Source of the DNA: Thermoplasmata archaeon
GTDB lineage: Archaea > Thermoplasmatota > Thermoplasmata > Lutacidiplasmatales > UBA184
Direction of reading: 5' to 3'
Length of the DNA stretch: 42,955 bases
Assembly (NCBI GenBank): GCA_030037735.1
Contig: JASHQC010000042.1
Span: 1-42,955 of the forward strand
Shown: positions 1 to 8,175 of the stretch, piece by piece
Layout: the number at the start of each line of letters is the position of its first letter
How positions within the stretch are numbered: the stretch's first letter is position 1
Position numbers and translations under genes: made by a program
Notes under the pieces: model-generated
The model's database searches: none
Told to the model about the DNA's origin: nothing
What the model saw: the letters and a program-made list of their open reading frames with translations, nothing else

Positions 1-547
1 CGCCCAAGTGGTCCGAGAGCGGCGCCGGATTCGGGTCCAGGTTCACCCAGAGGAACCCGCGCCACGTTTCAAATGCCACGGGGTGAAGCCCGTACTCCTC
101 CTTCTGGAAGTTTTCAACACCCGCCATGTGCGGGGCGCCCCGCAGCCGGCCCGTGAGATCGTAGGTCCAAGCGTGGTAGGGACATCGAATGTTTGAAAGA
201 CCAGACTCGGCGGCCCCTTCCACGAGCCGGGTGCCCCGGTGCCGGCAGACGTTGTGGAACGCGCGAAGGACGCCCTCCTTGTCGCGTACGATCAGCACGC
301 CCGACCCGCCGACCTCTACGGACAGGAAGCCGCCAGCGCCGGCGACCTCGTCCTCCCGGCCAATGCAGGTCCACGTGCGGTGGAACATCCGCCGGAGTTC
401 CTCCGCGTACAGCGTCGGGTCGGAGAACATCCAACCCGGCAGCGTCGCGGCCTCCTTGACCGGGCGATCGACGGCTGGCAACCCCGACAGCGGGCGGTGT
501 TCGCGCCCCGAAGGGGAGGGAACCGAGGGCCGGACCGCCGTGCTCAT
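1..547 (-). CDS. Rieske [2Fe-2S] oxygenase, large subunit (3' end cut by window)
   Basis: Partial gene that the ORF track misses because it runs off the window edge. Translating the reverse strand from the ATG at 547 gives an uninterrupted 182-residue N-terminal part. It contains the Rieske cluster ligands C101-x-H103 (CRHRG) and C122-x-x-H125 (CPYHAWTY), preceded by the usual VLIVRDKEGVLRAFHNV strand. The mononuclear-iron domain lies outside the window. The start sits 9 nt after the stop of the second Rieske gene, with GAGGTAGG just upstream, so the two are surely co-transcribed. The N-terminus is clearly homologous to that of the neighbour, so this is a paralogous pair rather than an alpha/beta subunit pair. 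Family members use O2 and electrons from a separate reductase to hydroxylate or demethylate small molecules. The substrate cannot be read from this fragment. Confidence 0.9.
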   Translation of the reverse strand, partial: MSTAVRPSVPSPSGREHRPLSGLPAVDRPVKEAATLPGWMFSDPTLYAEELRRMFHRTWTCIGREDEVAGAGGFLSVEVGGSGVLIVRDKEGVLRAFHNVCRHRGTRLVEGAAESGLSNIRCPYHAWTYDLTGRLRGAPHMAGVENFQKEEYGLHPVAFETWRGFLWVNLDPNPAPLSDHLG

Positions 548-556
548 CCTACCTCT

Positions 557-1717
557 CTACGGTCCGTCCCGTGCCATACGGTCCTGATAGTACGCGTCGA
601 AATCCCAGACGAGGGTTTCCTGCTCGCTGTACCGGCCGCCGTGCCAGTTTCGCGTCTGGGTCCCCTTCTGGGCCAGCTCGCAGACATGCCAGTCCTGCTT
701 GTTGATGATGTCCCAGACCCCGACCGCATCGCTCGGATCGAAGTCCGGCTTCGCCATCTCCCTCGGGTCGAAGTAGAAGCTGTTCTCGACCCGGGAGCGG
801 CTGGGAGAGGTTGGCCAAGTAGAGTGAACCATCAGGTAGTCGGGGTGCAGGCTGAAGAAGGTGTTCGGCCAGAGCACGTAGTAGTAGATCCGCTTCCGGT
901 CCTCATCGGTCATGCCGGGGAGCGGCGACCGGCGCGTGTAGCCGGTCATCGTCATGGACGTGTAGTCGCCGGCGAATGTTTGGTAGCCGCCGGCGAACTG
1001 TCCCTCTCCCTCCGTGAAGAACGCATCGTTGTCGCCGGTCATGTACGGCGTGATCCGGTTGAGCTCGGGATGGATCGGCGCACAGTGGTAGCACTCGGAG
1101 TAGTTCTCGACGAGCAGCTTCCAGTTGGCCTCGATATCGTACGTGTGCGTGGGGCCGGGCCGGAGTTGGGCGAGCGGGAACCGGGCCATCCGGTCGAGGA
1201 AGGGACCGAGCTGCGCGCGCAGGGGCGCCGCGTTCGGATCCAGATTGATCCACAGGAACCCGGCCGCGCTCTCGACGTGCACGGGGAAGAGCCCATTGTC
1301 CTTCTTGCGGAATCCCTGGACGGCCTGCATGTGGCCAGCGCCCTGCAGCTGGCCGTCCAGGCCGTAGGTCCAGGCATGGTACGGACAGACGATTGACCGG
1401 AGCCCGGAACCGCATGGCGCCTCCAGGAGCTGGGTTCCACGGTGTCGACAGACGTTCTGGAACCCTCGGACCTGGCCCTCCTTGTCTCGGAGCAGTATGA
1501 TGTCCTCCGTTCCGATCGTTCGAGTCAGGTAATCGCCGGTCTTGGGGATCTGCTCGGCGCGGCCAACGAGGAGCCAGCTCCGGTAGTAGAACCGGTCCAG
1601 TTCCGTGCGCAGCACACCCTCGTCCTGGTAGACGTGCCCATCGGGGGTGGTGCCGGTGAGGTGCCCCGTCGGCTCGCCCGGGCGAACACCCTTCCGTCCG
1701 CTTGCAAGCGCCGACAT
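557..1717 (-). CDS. Rieske [2Fe-2S] oxygenase, large subunit (quaternary-amine-type active site)
   Basis: 386 aa, complete. Rieske ligands are C90-x-H92 and C111-x-x-H114. The catalytic domain has NWKLLVENYSECYH with E208-x-x-H211-x4-H216, and D342 (KQDWHVCE) is the likely third iron ligand. The position before the first histidine is Glu, whereas aromatic-ring dioxygenases usually have the bridging Asp there. From memory, Glu occurs in carnitine and glycine-betaine monooxygenases (CntA, GbcA). That makes demethylation or hydroxylation of a quaternary amine or related compound a reasonable inference, not proof. No reductase partner is encoded in the window. The ATG lies 29 nt from a TTTATG box, consistent with leaderless transcription. 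It is followed at once by the second Rieske gene. Confidence 0.9.
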   Translation of the reverse strand: MSALASGRKGVRPGEPTGHLTGTTPDGHVYQDEGVLRTELDRFYYRSWLLVGRAEQIPKTGDYLTRTIGTEDIILLRDKEGQVRGFQNVCRHRGTQLLEAPCGSGLRSIVCPYHAWTYGLDGQLQGAGHMQAVQGFRKKDNGLFPVHVESAAGFLWINLDPNAAPLRAQLGPFLDRMARFPLAQLRPGPTHTYDIEANWKLLVENYSECYHCAPIHPELNRITPYMTGDNDAFFTEGEGQFAGGYQTFAGDYTSMTMTGYTRRSPLPGMTDEDRKRIYYYVLWPNTFFSLHPDYLMVHSTWPTSPSRSRVENSFYFDPREMAKPDFDPSDAVGVWDIINKQDWHVCELAQKGTQTRNWHGGRYSEQETLVWDFDAYYQDRMARDGP

Positions 1718-1740
1718 AACCGGAACAGGACCGCGCCGCG

Positions 1741-1746
1741 CATAAA
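1741..1746 (-). promoter_or_regulatory. TATA box of the Rieske pair
   Basis: The reverse strand reads AAGTTTTTATGCGC, with TTTATG starting 29 nt before the ATG at 1717. This spacing puts transcription start at or next to the start codon, as in leaderless archaeal mRNAs. Confidence 0.6.
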
Positions 1747-1767
1747 AACTTGGCGCCAGAGCGGGTA

Positions 1768-1818
1768 TTGACCCGTCATTTCGATACGGTTGACCCCTCT
1801 ATCCTGTGTATTGAACCC
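1768..1818. promoter_or_regulatory. Three phased TTGA(A)CCC repeats, possible operator
   Basis: TTGACCC occurs at 1768-1774 and 1790-1796, and the near copy TTGAACCC at 1811-1818. The spacings are 22 and 21 bp, about two helical turns. The array lies just upstream of the TATA box of the Rieske operon, where an activator or repressor would bind. Function is inferred from position and phasing only. Confidence 0.35.
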
Positions 1819-2044
1819 GCAAGCCTCAATGCAGCACCGGGCTGCTGTAAGCCTACCCCGGGGGTTCTATGGTCTATCTCGTGCAGGAATGCTGAAACAG
1901 CGTTTTTGGTGCGAAAAATGACGATTTTGTACGAAATTATTCCGTTTTGGACTGAATCCGGGAGCAAAACTGGTCCGAAAGTGAATGATTTGGAACAGAA
2001 TCGGCGGCGGGAGTCCTCGGTCCGTCATCGGAGCGCCGGGGCGG

Positions 2045-3394
2045 TTAGCTTCCGGTGCCCGGTCGCCGCAGGGCCGCCTCGATCGTGTCGAGCCCCACAT
2101 CGAGGGTTTCCGGTTCGATCGTGAGCGGAGGCTCGATGCGGACGACGTGATCGCCGTAGTTCCAGAGCGGTATCGTGCCGTTCTTGACGCACTCTCGAAA
2201 CACGCGACGTCCGAGATCCGCGTCCGCCTTCCGGGAGCGCTTGTCGTGGACGAGCTCGACGGCGAGGCAGAGGCCCAGCCCGCGCACCTCGCCGACGGTC
2301 GGAAGGCGCTCCCACTCCTTCATCCGCCGCAGCGCCGTCGCTCCCAGGCGAGCGGAGCGCTCGGGGAGTTTGTCCCGAACGAGGATCTCGAGGGTCTTGC
2401 TCGCGGCCACGCAGGCGGCCGGATGGCCGGCGAAGGTGGTCCCGGCCGCGACCATCGCCTCGCCCATGACCTCTTCCGTGCCCATTACCGCGGCAACCGG
2501 CATCATTCCGCCCGAGATCCCCTTCCCGATCGCCATGAGGTCCGGGGCCACTCCGAAGTGCTCGATTGCCCACATCTTGCCGGTGCGTCCCAAGCCGGTC
2601 TCCACCTCGTCGTCGATGAAGTACCAGTCGTTCGCTTCGCAGAGCTTCGCCAATCCCCGGACGAATTTCGCCGGAGGGATCCAGATGCCGGCCTCGCAGG
2701 CCACCGGCTCGAGGATCACCCCGGCGATCCGGTCCGGCTCCGCCTGCCGCCCGAGGACCTGCTCCTCGATGTATTCGAGAACCCAGTCCCCATACTCCTC
2801 CTCGCTCATCCCGCGGGGACGACGGTAAGGGAATGGGTAGGGAGCGTACACCGCCCCCCCGCCCCACGCTTCCCAATACCTTCGCTCGTGGGAACTCAGG
2901 CTGCCGATCAAGTTCGCGCCGATTGAGAGACCGTGGTACTGTCCCAGGAAGCTGAGGATCAGCGGACGCTGGCTGGCCTCGACCGCGTGCTTCACTGCGC
3001 CCTCCGCGGCGCCGGTACCGGACAGTTCGAGGAAGACCCGGGACAAGTTGGGGGACGGCCGGTTCTCGATGAGCCGCTCGGCCAGCTCGATCATCGGAAC
3101 GTGGGGCGTCATGAAGTAGGTTAGGAAGCCGTACCGACCCAGCGCCTCGACGGTCGCCTCGAGGACCTCGGGGGGAACGTTCCCGAGGTTGTTCGTTGCC
3201 CACTGGCTCGTGAGGTCGATGTAGGTCTTGCCGGCGGTGTCTCGGACGGTAGAGCCCTTGGCGTCGGCCACAAAGATGCTCGCCAAGCGGGTCTCCTCGG
3301 ACCAGAAGTACCGCGGGTACAGCTCTTGGTACCGTGCCCAGTAGTCGATTCCCGACGGCACGGCCCGCCGGGGGGTGGACGTGGGAGCGGCCAT
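2045..3394 (-). CDS. Class-III PLP aminotransferase (GABA/omega-amino-acid transaminase family)
   Basis: 449 aa, full length for the family. The fold-type-I class-III landmarks are present: LSGTGAAEGAVKHA near residue 125 for phosphate binding, the DDEVETGLGRTGKMWA segment at 261 with the PLP-pyridine Asp, and the Schiff-base lysine K291 in MAIGKGISGG. TTFAGHPAAC follows. Members move an amino group from an omega-amine or beta/gamma-amino acid to a keto acid, leaving an aldehyde. The gene stands alone, 63 nt after the FAD oxidoreductase stop, with its own TTCTAAG box 30 nt before the ATG. Two aldehyde dehydrogenases nearby could take the product. The exact substrate is not determined. 4-aminobutyrate, putrescine or taurine-like amines are all possible. 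Confidence 0.9.
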   Translation of the reverse strand: MAAPTSTPRRAVPSGIDYWARYQELYPRYFWSEETRLASIFVADAKGSTVRDTAGKTYIDLTSQWATNNLGNVPPEVLEATVEALGRYGFLTYFMTPHVPMIELAERLIENRPSPNLSRVFLELSGTGAAEGAVKHAVEASQRPLILSFLGQYHGLSIGANLIGSLSSHERRYWEAWGGGAVYAPYPFPYRRPRGMSEEEYGDWVLEYIEEQVLGRQAEPDRIAGVILEPVACEAGIWIPPAKFVRGLAKLCEANDWYFIDDEVETGLGRTGKMWAIEHFGVAPDLMAIGKGISGGMMPVAAVMGTEEVMGEAMVAAGTTFAGHPAACVAASKTLEILVRDKLPERSARLGATALRRMKEWERLPTVGEVRGLGLCLAVELVHDKRSRKADADLGRRVFRECVKNGTIPLWNYGDHVVRIEPPLTIEPETLDVGLDTIEAALRRPGTGS

Positions 3395-3417
3395 CGGAGG
3401 GCGGAGTCGAAGGGAGT

Positions 3418-3424
3418 CTTAGAA
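3418..3424 (-). promoter_or_regulatory. TATA-like box of the class-III aminotransferase
   Basis: The reverse strand reads TTCTAAG, first T 30 nt before the ATG at 3394. The spacing matches other leaderless starts in the window. Confidence 0.4.
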
Positions 3425-3457
3425 CATTCCGCCGAGAGGTGGAGGCCCCAACGGCAG

Positions 3458-5017
3458 CTATCCCTTCTTCAGGGCCGGTAAATCCTCGAGGATCGCGTGC
3501 GCCCCGTTGTACCCGGGGGCCCCCGTGACGCCGCCCCCCGGATGGGCGGTGGAGCCGCAGAAATAGAGTCCCGGGACCGGCGTCCGGTAGTTCGCCCACC
3601 CCAGCAGTGGGCGGTAGGAGAAGATCTGGTCCGGAGTGATGTCGCCTTGGAAGATGTTCCCGCCGGACATCCCGAGGGTGTTCTCGATGTCCTCGGGGGA
3701 GACCACCTGCCAGCGGGTGACCTGCTTCCGGATGTCCGGGGCGTACTCGGCAATCGTGTCGAGACACCGTTCACCGGCCGTTGGCTTGAATTTCGACCAG
3801 GTCGTACCCGAGAGATCCCGGGGGGCGTACATGACGAAGCAGGTCATCACGTGCTTCCCGGGAGGGGCCATGCTCGGGTCCGACGCGCTCTGGAACTCGA
3901 TGTCGAGGAACGGATGCGTGGAGAAGTTTCCGTACTTCGCATCGTCGAAGGCTTTCTCGAGGTATTCCATCGAGGGGGCAAGCTCGATCGCGCCCTTGTG
4001 ATGCGGCCCGGGCCGGCCCGGCGCCGCGGTGAACTCCGGTAGGTCGTTAAGGGCGGCATTGAACTTGAGCGCCGCGCCGCGGGTCCGGAACCGCTCGACT
4101 TGGCGTCGGACCTCCGGCGGCACCGCGTCCGGAGGGGCCAGCTCGAGCAGGGTGCGCTTCACGTCCAGGTTCGACGCGATCGCTTTGGCGTGGAACTGCT
4201 CCCCCGCCGCCGTCTCCACGCCCACCGCCTTTCCGTTCTGGACGAGGATCCTGCGCACCCCGACGCCGGTCCGAATCTCGACGCCGTAGTGTCGCGCCGC
4301 CGCGGCCAATGCCTCGGAGATCCGGCCCATTCCGCCCTTGGAAAATCCCCAGACCTTCCGTTGGCCGTCCAGCACGCCGATGTTGTGGTGGGCGAGCACG
4401 TAGGCGGTCCCGGGCGTTCGGGGGCCGCACATCTCCCCGATCACCGCGTTGGTGGCGAAGCTGATCTTGACCTCGTCGCTTTCGAACCACTCGTCGAGGA
4501 AATCCCAGGCGCTCAGGAGGAACAGCTCACGGACCAGCTCTTCGGCCTGAGGTCCCTCGAACATCCCCACCAGCTCCTGGAGCGGGACCGGGGGCGCGAG
4601 GAGCAGCGGCTCGACGAGGTCGAGGACATTGTCCCAGTACTCCTCGTACTTGGGATAGATTGCGGCGTCCTTCTTGGAGAACTTGGCGATCTCCTTCTGC
4701 GTCCTTTCTGTGTCGTTCCACAGGCTCAGCGAGGTGCCGTTGGGGAACGGGACGAACGACTGCGGGTCGTACAGGATTGTCTCGTACCCGTACGAGCCGA
4801 GTTGGAGGTCCTCGACGATCTGCGGACGGAGGAGGCCGGTGACGTACGAGAACGTGTTGATCCGGTACCCCGGCCACGGTTCCTCCGTGACGGCCGCCCC
4901 ACCGACGATCGGCCGGCGTTCTAGAACGAGAACCTGGGCGCCGGCCTTTCCCAGATAGGCGGCGGCAACGAGCCCGTTGTGCCCGCCACCGATGACAATG
5001 ACATCATGCGAGGACAC
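3458..5017 (-). CDS. Phytoene-desaturase-like FAD oxidoreductase, paralog 1
   Basis: 519 aa from the GTG at 5017. The track's GTG at 5050 would lie on top of a TTAAATA box and adds an unlike tail (LNTGAGLPPP), so I prefer 5017. The N-terminal dinucleotide-binding motif is VIVIGGGHNGLVAAAYLGKAG, followed by LERRPIVGGAAVTEE. The C-terminus carries the FAD-closing motif GLYFCGSTAHPGGGVTGAPG. Overall it belongs to the CrtI/PYROXD2 group of FAD-dependent dehydrogenases or oxidases. There is no phytoene synthase or other carotenoid gene near, and the neighbours are amine- and aldehyde-processing enzymes, so a catabolic oxidation is more likely than carotenoid desaturation. It is strikingly similar to paralog 3 and less so to paralog 2. 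Confidence 0.85.
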   Translation of the reverse strand: MSSHDVIVIGGGHNGLVAAAYLGKAGAQVLVLERRPIVGGAAVTEEPWPGYRINTFSYVTGLLRPQIVEDLQLGSYGYETILYDPQSFVPFPNGTSLSLWNDTERTQKEIAKFSKKDAAIYPKYEEYWDNVLDLVEPLLLAPPVPLQELVGMFEGPQAEELVRELFLLSAWDFLDEWFESDEVKISFATNAVIGEMCGPRTPGTAYVLAHHNIGVLDGQRKVWGFSKGGMGRISEALAAAARHYGVEIRTGVGVRRILVQNGKAVGVETAAGEQFHAKAIASNLDVKRTLLELAPPDAVPPEVRRQVERFRTRGAALKFNAALNDLPEFTAAPGRPGPHHKGAIELAPSMEYLEKAFDDAKYGNFSTHPFLDIEFQSASDPSMAPPGKHVMTCFVMYAPRDLSGTTWSKFKPTAGERCLDTIAEYAPDIRKQVTRWQVVSPEDIENTLGMSGGNIFQGDITPDQIFSYRPLLGWANYRTPVPGLYFCGSTAHPGGGVTGAPGYNGAHAILEDLPALKKG

Positions 5018-5040
5018 GGGCGGGGGCAGCCCGGCCCCGG

Positions 5041-5048
5041 TATTTAAC
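5041..5048 (-). promoter_or_regulatory. TATA box of FAD oxidoreductase 1, decides its start
   Basis: The reverse strand reads GTTAAATA. TTAAAT begins 30 nt before the GTG at 5017, the usual leaderless spacing here, and overlaps the longer ORF start at 5050, which is therefore unlikely. Confidence 0.5.
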
Positions 5049-5078
5049 ACGCGGCTCGTGAGGTGGGCGACCCATCCG

Positions 5079-6629
5079 CTAGCGGGGACCGGACCCCGGG
5101 GTCTGGTGCAAATCGGCCAGCATCACTTGCGCCGCGTTGCGGCCGGGGACGCCCGTGACCCCGCCACCCGGATGGGCCGAGGAACCACATAGATAGAGAC
5201 CGGGAATCGGAAGCCGGTAGTCACTGGCTCCCGGGAACGGGCGCAGTGAGAACATTTGGTCCGGGGTCAGGTCGCCGTGGAAGCAGCTGCCTCCCGTCAT
5301 GCCGAGTATCGTCTCGATGTCCTCGGGCGTGACCAGCTGAGCCTGTTCGACCACCTCGCGGATGTCCGGAGCGTACTCCTCCAGCGTGGACAGCACGAGC
5401 TCCGCCGCGGCGGCCCGATGGTCTGCCCAGGAGGTTCCGACGAGCTCGCGCGGCGCGTACTTCACCGAGCAGGTCATGGTGTGATGACCGGGCGGCGCGA
5501 CGGAGGGATCGGCCGCGCTCTGGAACAGGATCTCGGCGAACGGAGGGTCCGAGAGATGCCCGACCGCTGCCATCGCGTATGCTCGGTCGAGGTAGTCGAG
5601 GGACGGGCCGATCGTCACCGACGCTTGGTGGTGAGGTCCCGGCACCTCCGGTTTCGCGGTAAATTTGGGAAGGCGGCGGAGCGCCGCGTTGAACTTGAGC
5701 GTGGTCGCGTAGGTCTTGAAGCCCCGCAGCTGCCGCAGCACCTCCTTCGGTACGGTATCCGGTGGGGCGAGCGCAAGCAGCGTCCGCTTGATGTCCACCC
5801 CGGAGGCGACGACCCGAGATTCGATGCGGCGCCCGTCCGCGGTCTCGACGCCGGTGACCCGGCCCCCTTGGACCTGGAGCGAACGCACACCGACCCCGGT
5901 TCGGATCTCGGCGCCGAATGCCTGGGCCGCCCGGGCGAGCGCCTCTGTGGTACGTCCCATGCCGCCCACCACGAAGCCCCATGCCCCAGCCCGTCCGCCC
6001 AGTTGGGTGACGCTGTTGTGCACCAGCACGTACGCCGTGCCGGGCCGCCGGGGGCTAGTGAAGGCCCCGACGCACGCGCTGAATCCGAGCGCCGCCTTGA
6101 GCTCCTCCGATTCGAACCACTCGGAGAGAAAATCCTCCGCGCTCCGGAGGACCAGATCCCGCAGGAGCCGCTCGTACTCGGGGCCGCGAAACCGCTCCGC
6201 CAGCTCGCGAAGAGAGGGAGGGTTCCCGCCGAGGATCGGCTCCAGGAGCTTCAGGATCTCTGCCCAATGCCGGAGGTACCGCGGATACGCCTCCGCGTCG
6301 TGCCGGGAGAACTGAGCGATCTCCTTCTGCGTGCGGGCGGTGTCAGCCCAAAACGATAACGACCGGCCGTCGGGGAACGGAACGAACCCCTCCGGGTCGT
6401 GCGGAATCGTCCGGTATCCGTGTCGGGCGAGGCCCAGCTCCTCGATCACCTGGCCGCTGAGCATCCCCGCGAGGTACGCGTAGGTGTTGATTCGGAACCC
6501 CGGCCAAGGTTCCTCCGTGATGCAGGCGCCGCCCACGAATGGACGCCGCTCGAGTACTACGACCTTCGCGCCGGCCCGGGCCAGATAGGCTGCAGCGGTG
6601 AGGCCATTGTGGCCGCCTCCGATGACCAC
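5079..6629 (-). CDS. Phytoene-desaturase-like FAD oxidoreductase, paralog 2
   Basis: 516 aa from the GTG at 6629, with MVIGGGHNGLTAAAYLARAG at the N-terminus and LYLCGSSAHPGGGVTGVPG at the C-terminus. The middle part keeps the AYVLVHNSVTQLGGRAGAWGFVVGGMG block shared by all three paralogs. The GTG start trims the first beta strand: the frame stays open upstream and encodes TYDVV, giving the expected TYDVVVIGGG. No ATG, GTG or TTG lies there, but a CTG at 6680 overlaps the upstream stop as CTGA. The true start may be that CTG. The gene follows ALDH 1 with almost no gap, so an ALDH - FAD oxidoreductase operon is likely. The reaction is unknown beyond FAD-dependent oxidation. Confidence 0.8.
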   Translation of the reverse strand: MVIGGGHNGLTAAAYLARAGAKVVVLERRPFVGGACITEEPWPGFRINTYAYLAGMLSGQVIEELGLARHGYRTIPHDPEGFVPFPDGRSLSFWADTARTQKEIAQFSRHDAEAYPRYLRHWAEILKLLEPILGGNPPSLRELAERFRGPEYERLLRDLVLRSAEDFLSEWFESEELKAALGFSACVGAFTSPRRPGTAYVLVHNSVTQLGGRAGAWGFVVGGMGRTTEALARAAQAFGAEIRTGVGVRSLQVQGGRVTGVETADGRRIESRVVASGVDIKRTLLALAPPDTVPKEVLRQLRGFKTYATTLKFNAALRRLPKFTAKPEVPGPHHQASVTIGPSLDYLDRAYAMAAVGHLSDPPFAEILFQSAADPSVAPPGHHTMTCSVKYAPRELVGTSWADHRAAAAELVLSTLEEYAPDIREVVEQAQLVTPEDIETILGMTGGSCFHGDLTPDQMFSLRPFPGASDYRLPIPGLYLCGSSAHPGGGVTGVPGRNAAQVMLADLHQTPGSGPR

Positions 6630-6676
6630 GACGTCGTACGTCCGGGTTCCGCCTCCGGCAGCGTCGACCGTCGGGT

Positions 6677-8155
6677 TCAGGCGTAGTTCACCGAGATCAG
6701 CTTGACCTCGGTCATCTCTTCCATCGCGTACCGGAGCCCTTCACGCCCGAGACCGCTCTCCTTGATACCCCCAAACGGCAGCGCGTCCCATCGGAGCGAC
6801 GTGGGGTCATTGATGTGGACCCCGCCGGCCCGGATCCGCTTCGCCAGAGAGAAGGCTCGCTGGATATTGTTCGTGTAGACCGCGGCCTGCAATCCATACG
6901 TGGTCCCGTTGGCGATCCGGATCGCCTCCTCGAGGTCGTGGAACCGGAGGATCGGCACGACGGGGCCGAACGGCTCCTCCTGCGTGATTTTCGAGTCCGT
7001 GCCGACGGAGTCGAGCACCGTGGGCCGGTAGAAATACCCGGGCGCTAGCTCGGTTGCTCGCTGGCCGCCGAGCAGGATCTTGGCGGAGTGGGATACCGCG
7101 TCGCCCACCAACCGGTCCAGCCGGTCCAGCGCCGCGGAATCGATGACCGGCCCGACCTGGGTATCTTCGGCGAGGGCCGGTCCGACCTTCAGTTTCCCGG
7201 CTCGTTCGGCCATGGCCTGGGCGAATCGATCGGCGACGGCGTCGGAGACCAAGAGACGCTTCGAGGCCGTGCACACCTGTCCTGAGTAGCCGAAGGCGCC
7301 GCGGACGGCCGCGGCGACCGTGCTCTCGAGGGGCGCATCGTCCAACACGATGAACGGGTCCATTCCGCCCATCTCCAGGATCACGCGTTTCGCGTGTCGA
7401 CCCGCCTTCTCAGCGATGCCCTTCCCCACCGAAGTGGAGCCGGTGAACGTGATCAGCCGGGTTTTGGGATGCTCGATGAGCGTGTCCCCAACCTCGCCCC
7501 CCGGGCCGACGACCACATTCAGAACGCCCTTCGGAAATCCGGCGCTCTCGGCGTGTTTGGCGAGTCGGAGGGCCGTCAGCGGGGCGGAGCTCGTCGGCTT
7601 CACCACGACGGGGTTGCCCGCCGCGAGAGCGGGGGCTACCTTGTGGGAGAGCAGGTTGAGGGGGAAGTTGAACGGGCTGATCGCCACCACGACCCCGATC
7701 GGGTCGCGGACAGAGAACAGGAACCGTCGCTCGTTGCCGACCGGATAGGCATAGGCATCGGCAGGGAAGGTTTCACCCGTAAGATGCCGGGCCTCGTCGG
7801 CGGCCAGCTGGTAGACGGACACGGCGCGCCCCGCCTCGACGCGGGCGTCGACGATCGGTTTGCCCACCTCCTGCGCGATGAGACGGGCCATCCCGGCGCT
7901 GTCAGACGCGAGCCGATCCGAGAGGGCACGTAGCAACCGGGCGCGCTCGTGGATCGGGGTCGATCCCCACGCTTCTTCCACGGCGGCCGCTGCGTCGACC
8001 GCGGCGGCGGCCTCATCCCGGGTAGCCACCGAGACGCGGCCGAGCCGGTGGCCGGTCGACGGGTCCTGGACGTCCTGCCACCGGTCCGACCGGGACGGCC
8101 GCCACTCCCCGCCGATGTAGAGGAGGCCGGTCTCCCCGGACTCTGCCGATGCCAT
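6677..8155 (-). CDS. NAD(P)-dependent aldehyde dehydrogenase (lactaldehyde/succinic-semialdehyde/GAPN-like)
   Basis: 492 aa, normal length. Catalytic features are the SPFNFP asparagine, VVVKPTSSAPL and TFTGSTSVGK for the cofactor, the general-base Glu in ILEMGGMDPF and the nucleophile Cys in GYSGQVCTASKR. The C-terminus INDPTSLRWDALPFGGIKESGLGREG with YAMEEMTEVK is of the type seen in lactaldehyde, succinic-semialdehyde and non-phosphorylating glyceraldehyde-3-phosphate dehydrogenases. It oxidises an aldehyde to the acid with NAD(P)+. It starts 20 nt after ALDH 2 and runs into FAD oxidoreductase 2, so these form one unit. If the pathway passes through GABA, this enzyme could oxidise succinic semialdehyde. 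That is inference. Confidence 0.88.
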   Translation of the reverse strand: MASAESGETGLLYIGGEWRPSRSDRWQDVQDPSTGHRLGRVSVATRDEAAAAVDAAAAVEEAWGSTPIHERARLLRALSDRLASDSAGMARLIAQEVGKPIVDARVEAGRAVSVYQLAADEARHLTGETFPADAYAYPVGNERRFLFSVRDPIGVVVAISPFNFPLNLLSHKVAPALAAGNPVVVKPTSSAPLTALRLAKHAESAGFPKGVLNVVVGPGGEVGDTLIEHPKTRLITFTGSTSVGKGIAEKAGRHAKRVILEMGGMDPFIVLDDAPLESTVAAAVRGAFGYSGQVCTASKRLLVSDAVADRFAQAMAERAGKLKVGPALAEDTQVGPVIDSAALDRLDRLVGDAVSHSAKILLGGQRATELAPGYFYRPTVLDSVGTDSKITQEEPFGPVVPILRFHDLEEAIRIANGTTYGLQAAVYTNNIQRAFSLAKRIRAGGVHINDPTSLRWDALPFGGIKESGLGREGLRYAMEEMTEVKLISVNYA

Positions 8156-8175
8156 GGCTCCGCCCCGGACGCGCC

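Larger units (their letters stand above)
1718..2044. other. AT-rich intergenic region between aminotransferase and Rieske genes
   Basis: 327 bp without a convincing gene. It holds the Rieske TATA box and phased repeats at its low-coordinate end. From about 1900 to 2000 it is strikingly AT-rich compared with the GC-rich genes. On the reverse strand this AT-rich part shows T-tracts (for example CATTTTTCG) shortly after the aminotransferase stop, which could serve as an archaeal T-run terminator. A 63-aa minus-strand ORF here has no recognisable features. Confidence 0.5.

Noticed and set aside
239-1396. 385-aa plus-strand ORF
   Set aside because: Antisense shadow of the two Rieske genes, which have clear motifs on the other strand; its protein has no family pattern.
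1776-1967. 63-aa minus-strand ORF in the AT-rich gap
   Set aside because: No ribosome site, composition follows the AT-rich DNA, and no recognisable motif; it also overlaps the phased repeats before the Rieske promoter.
2025-3767. 580-aa minus-strand ORF
   Set aside because: Arg/Gly-rich out-of-frame reading of the class-III aminotransferase and FAD oxidoreductase 1.
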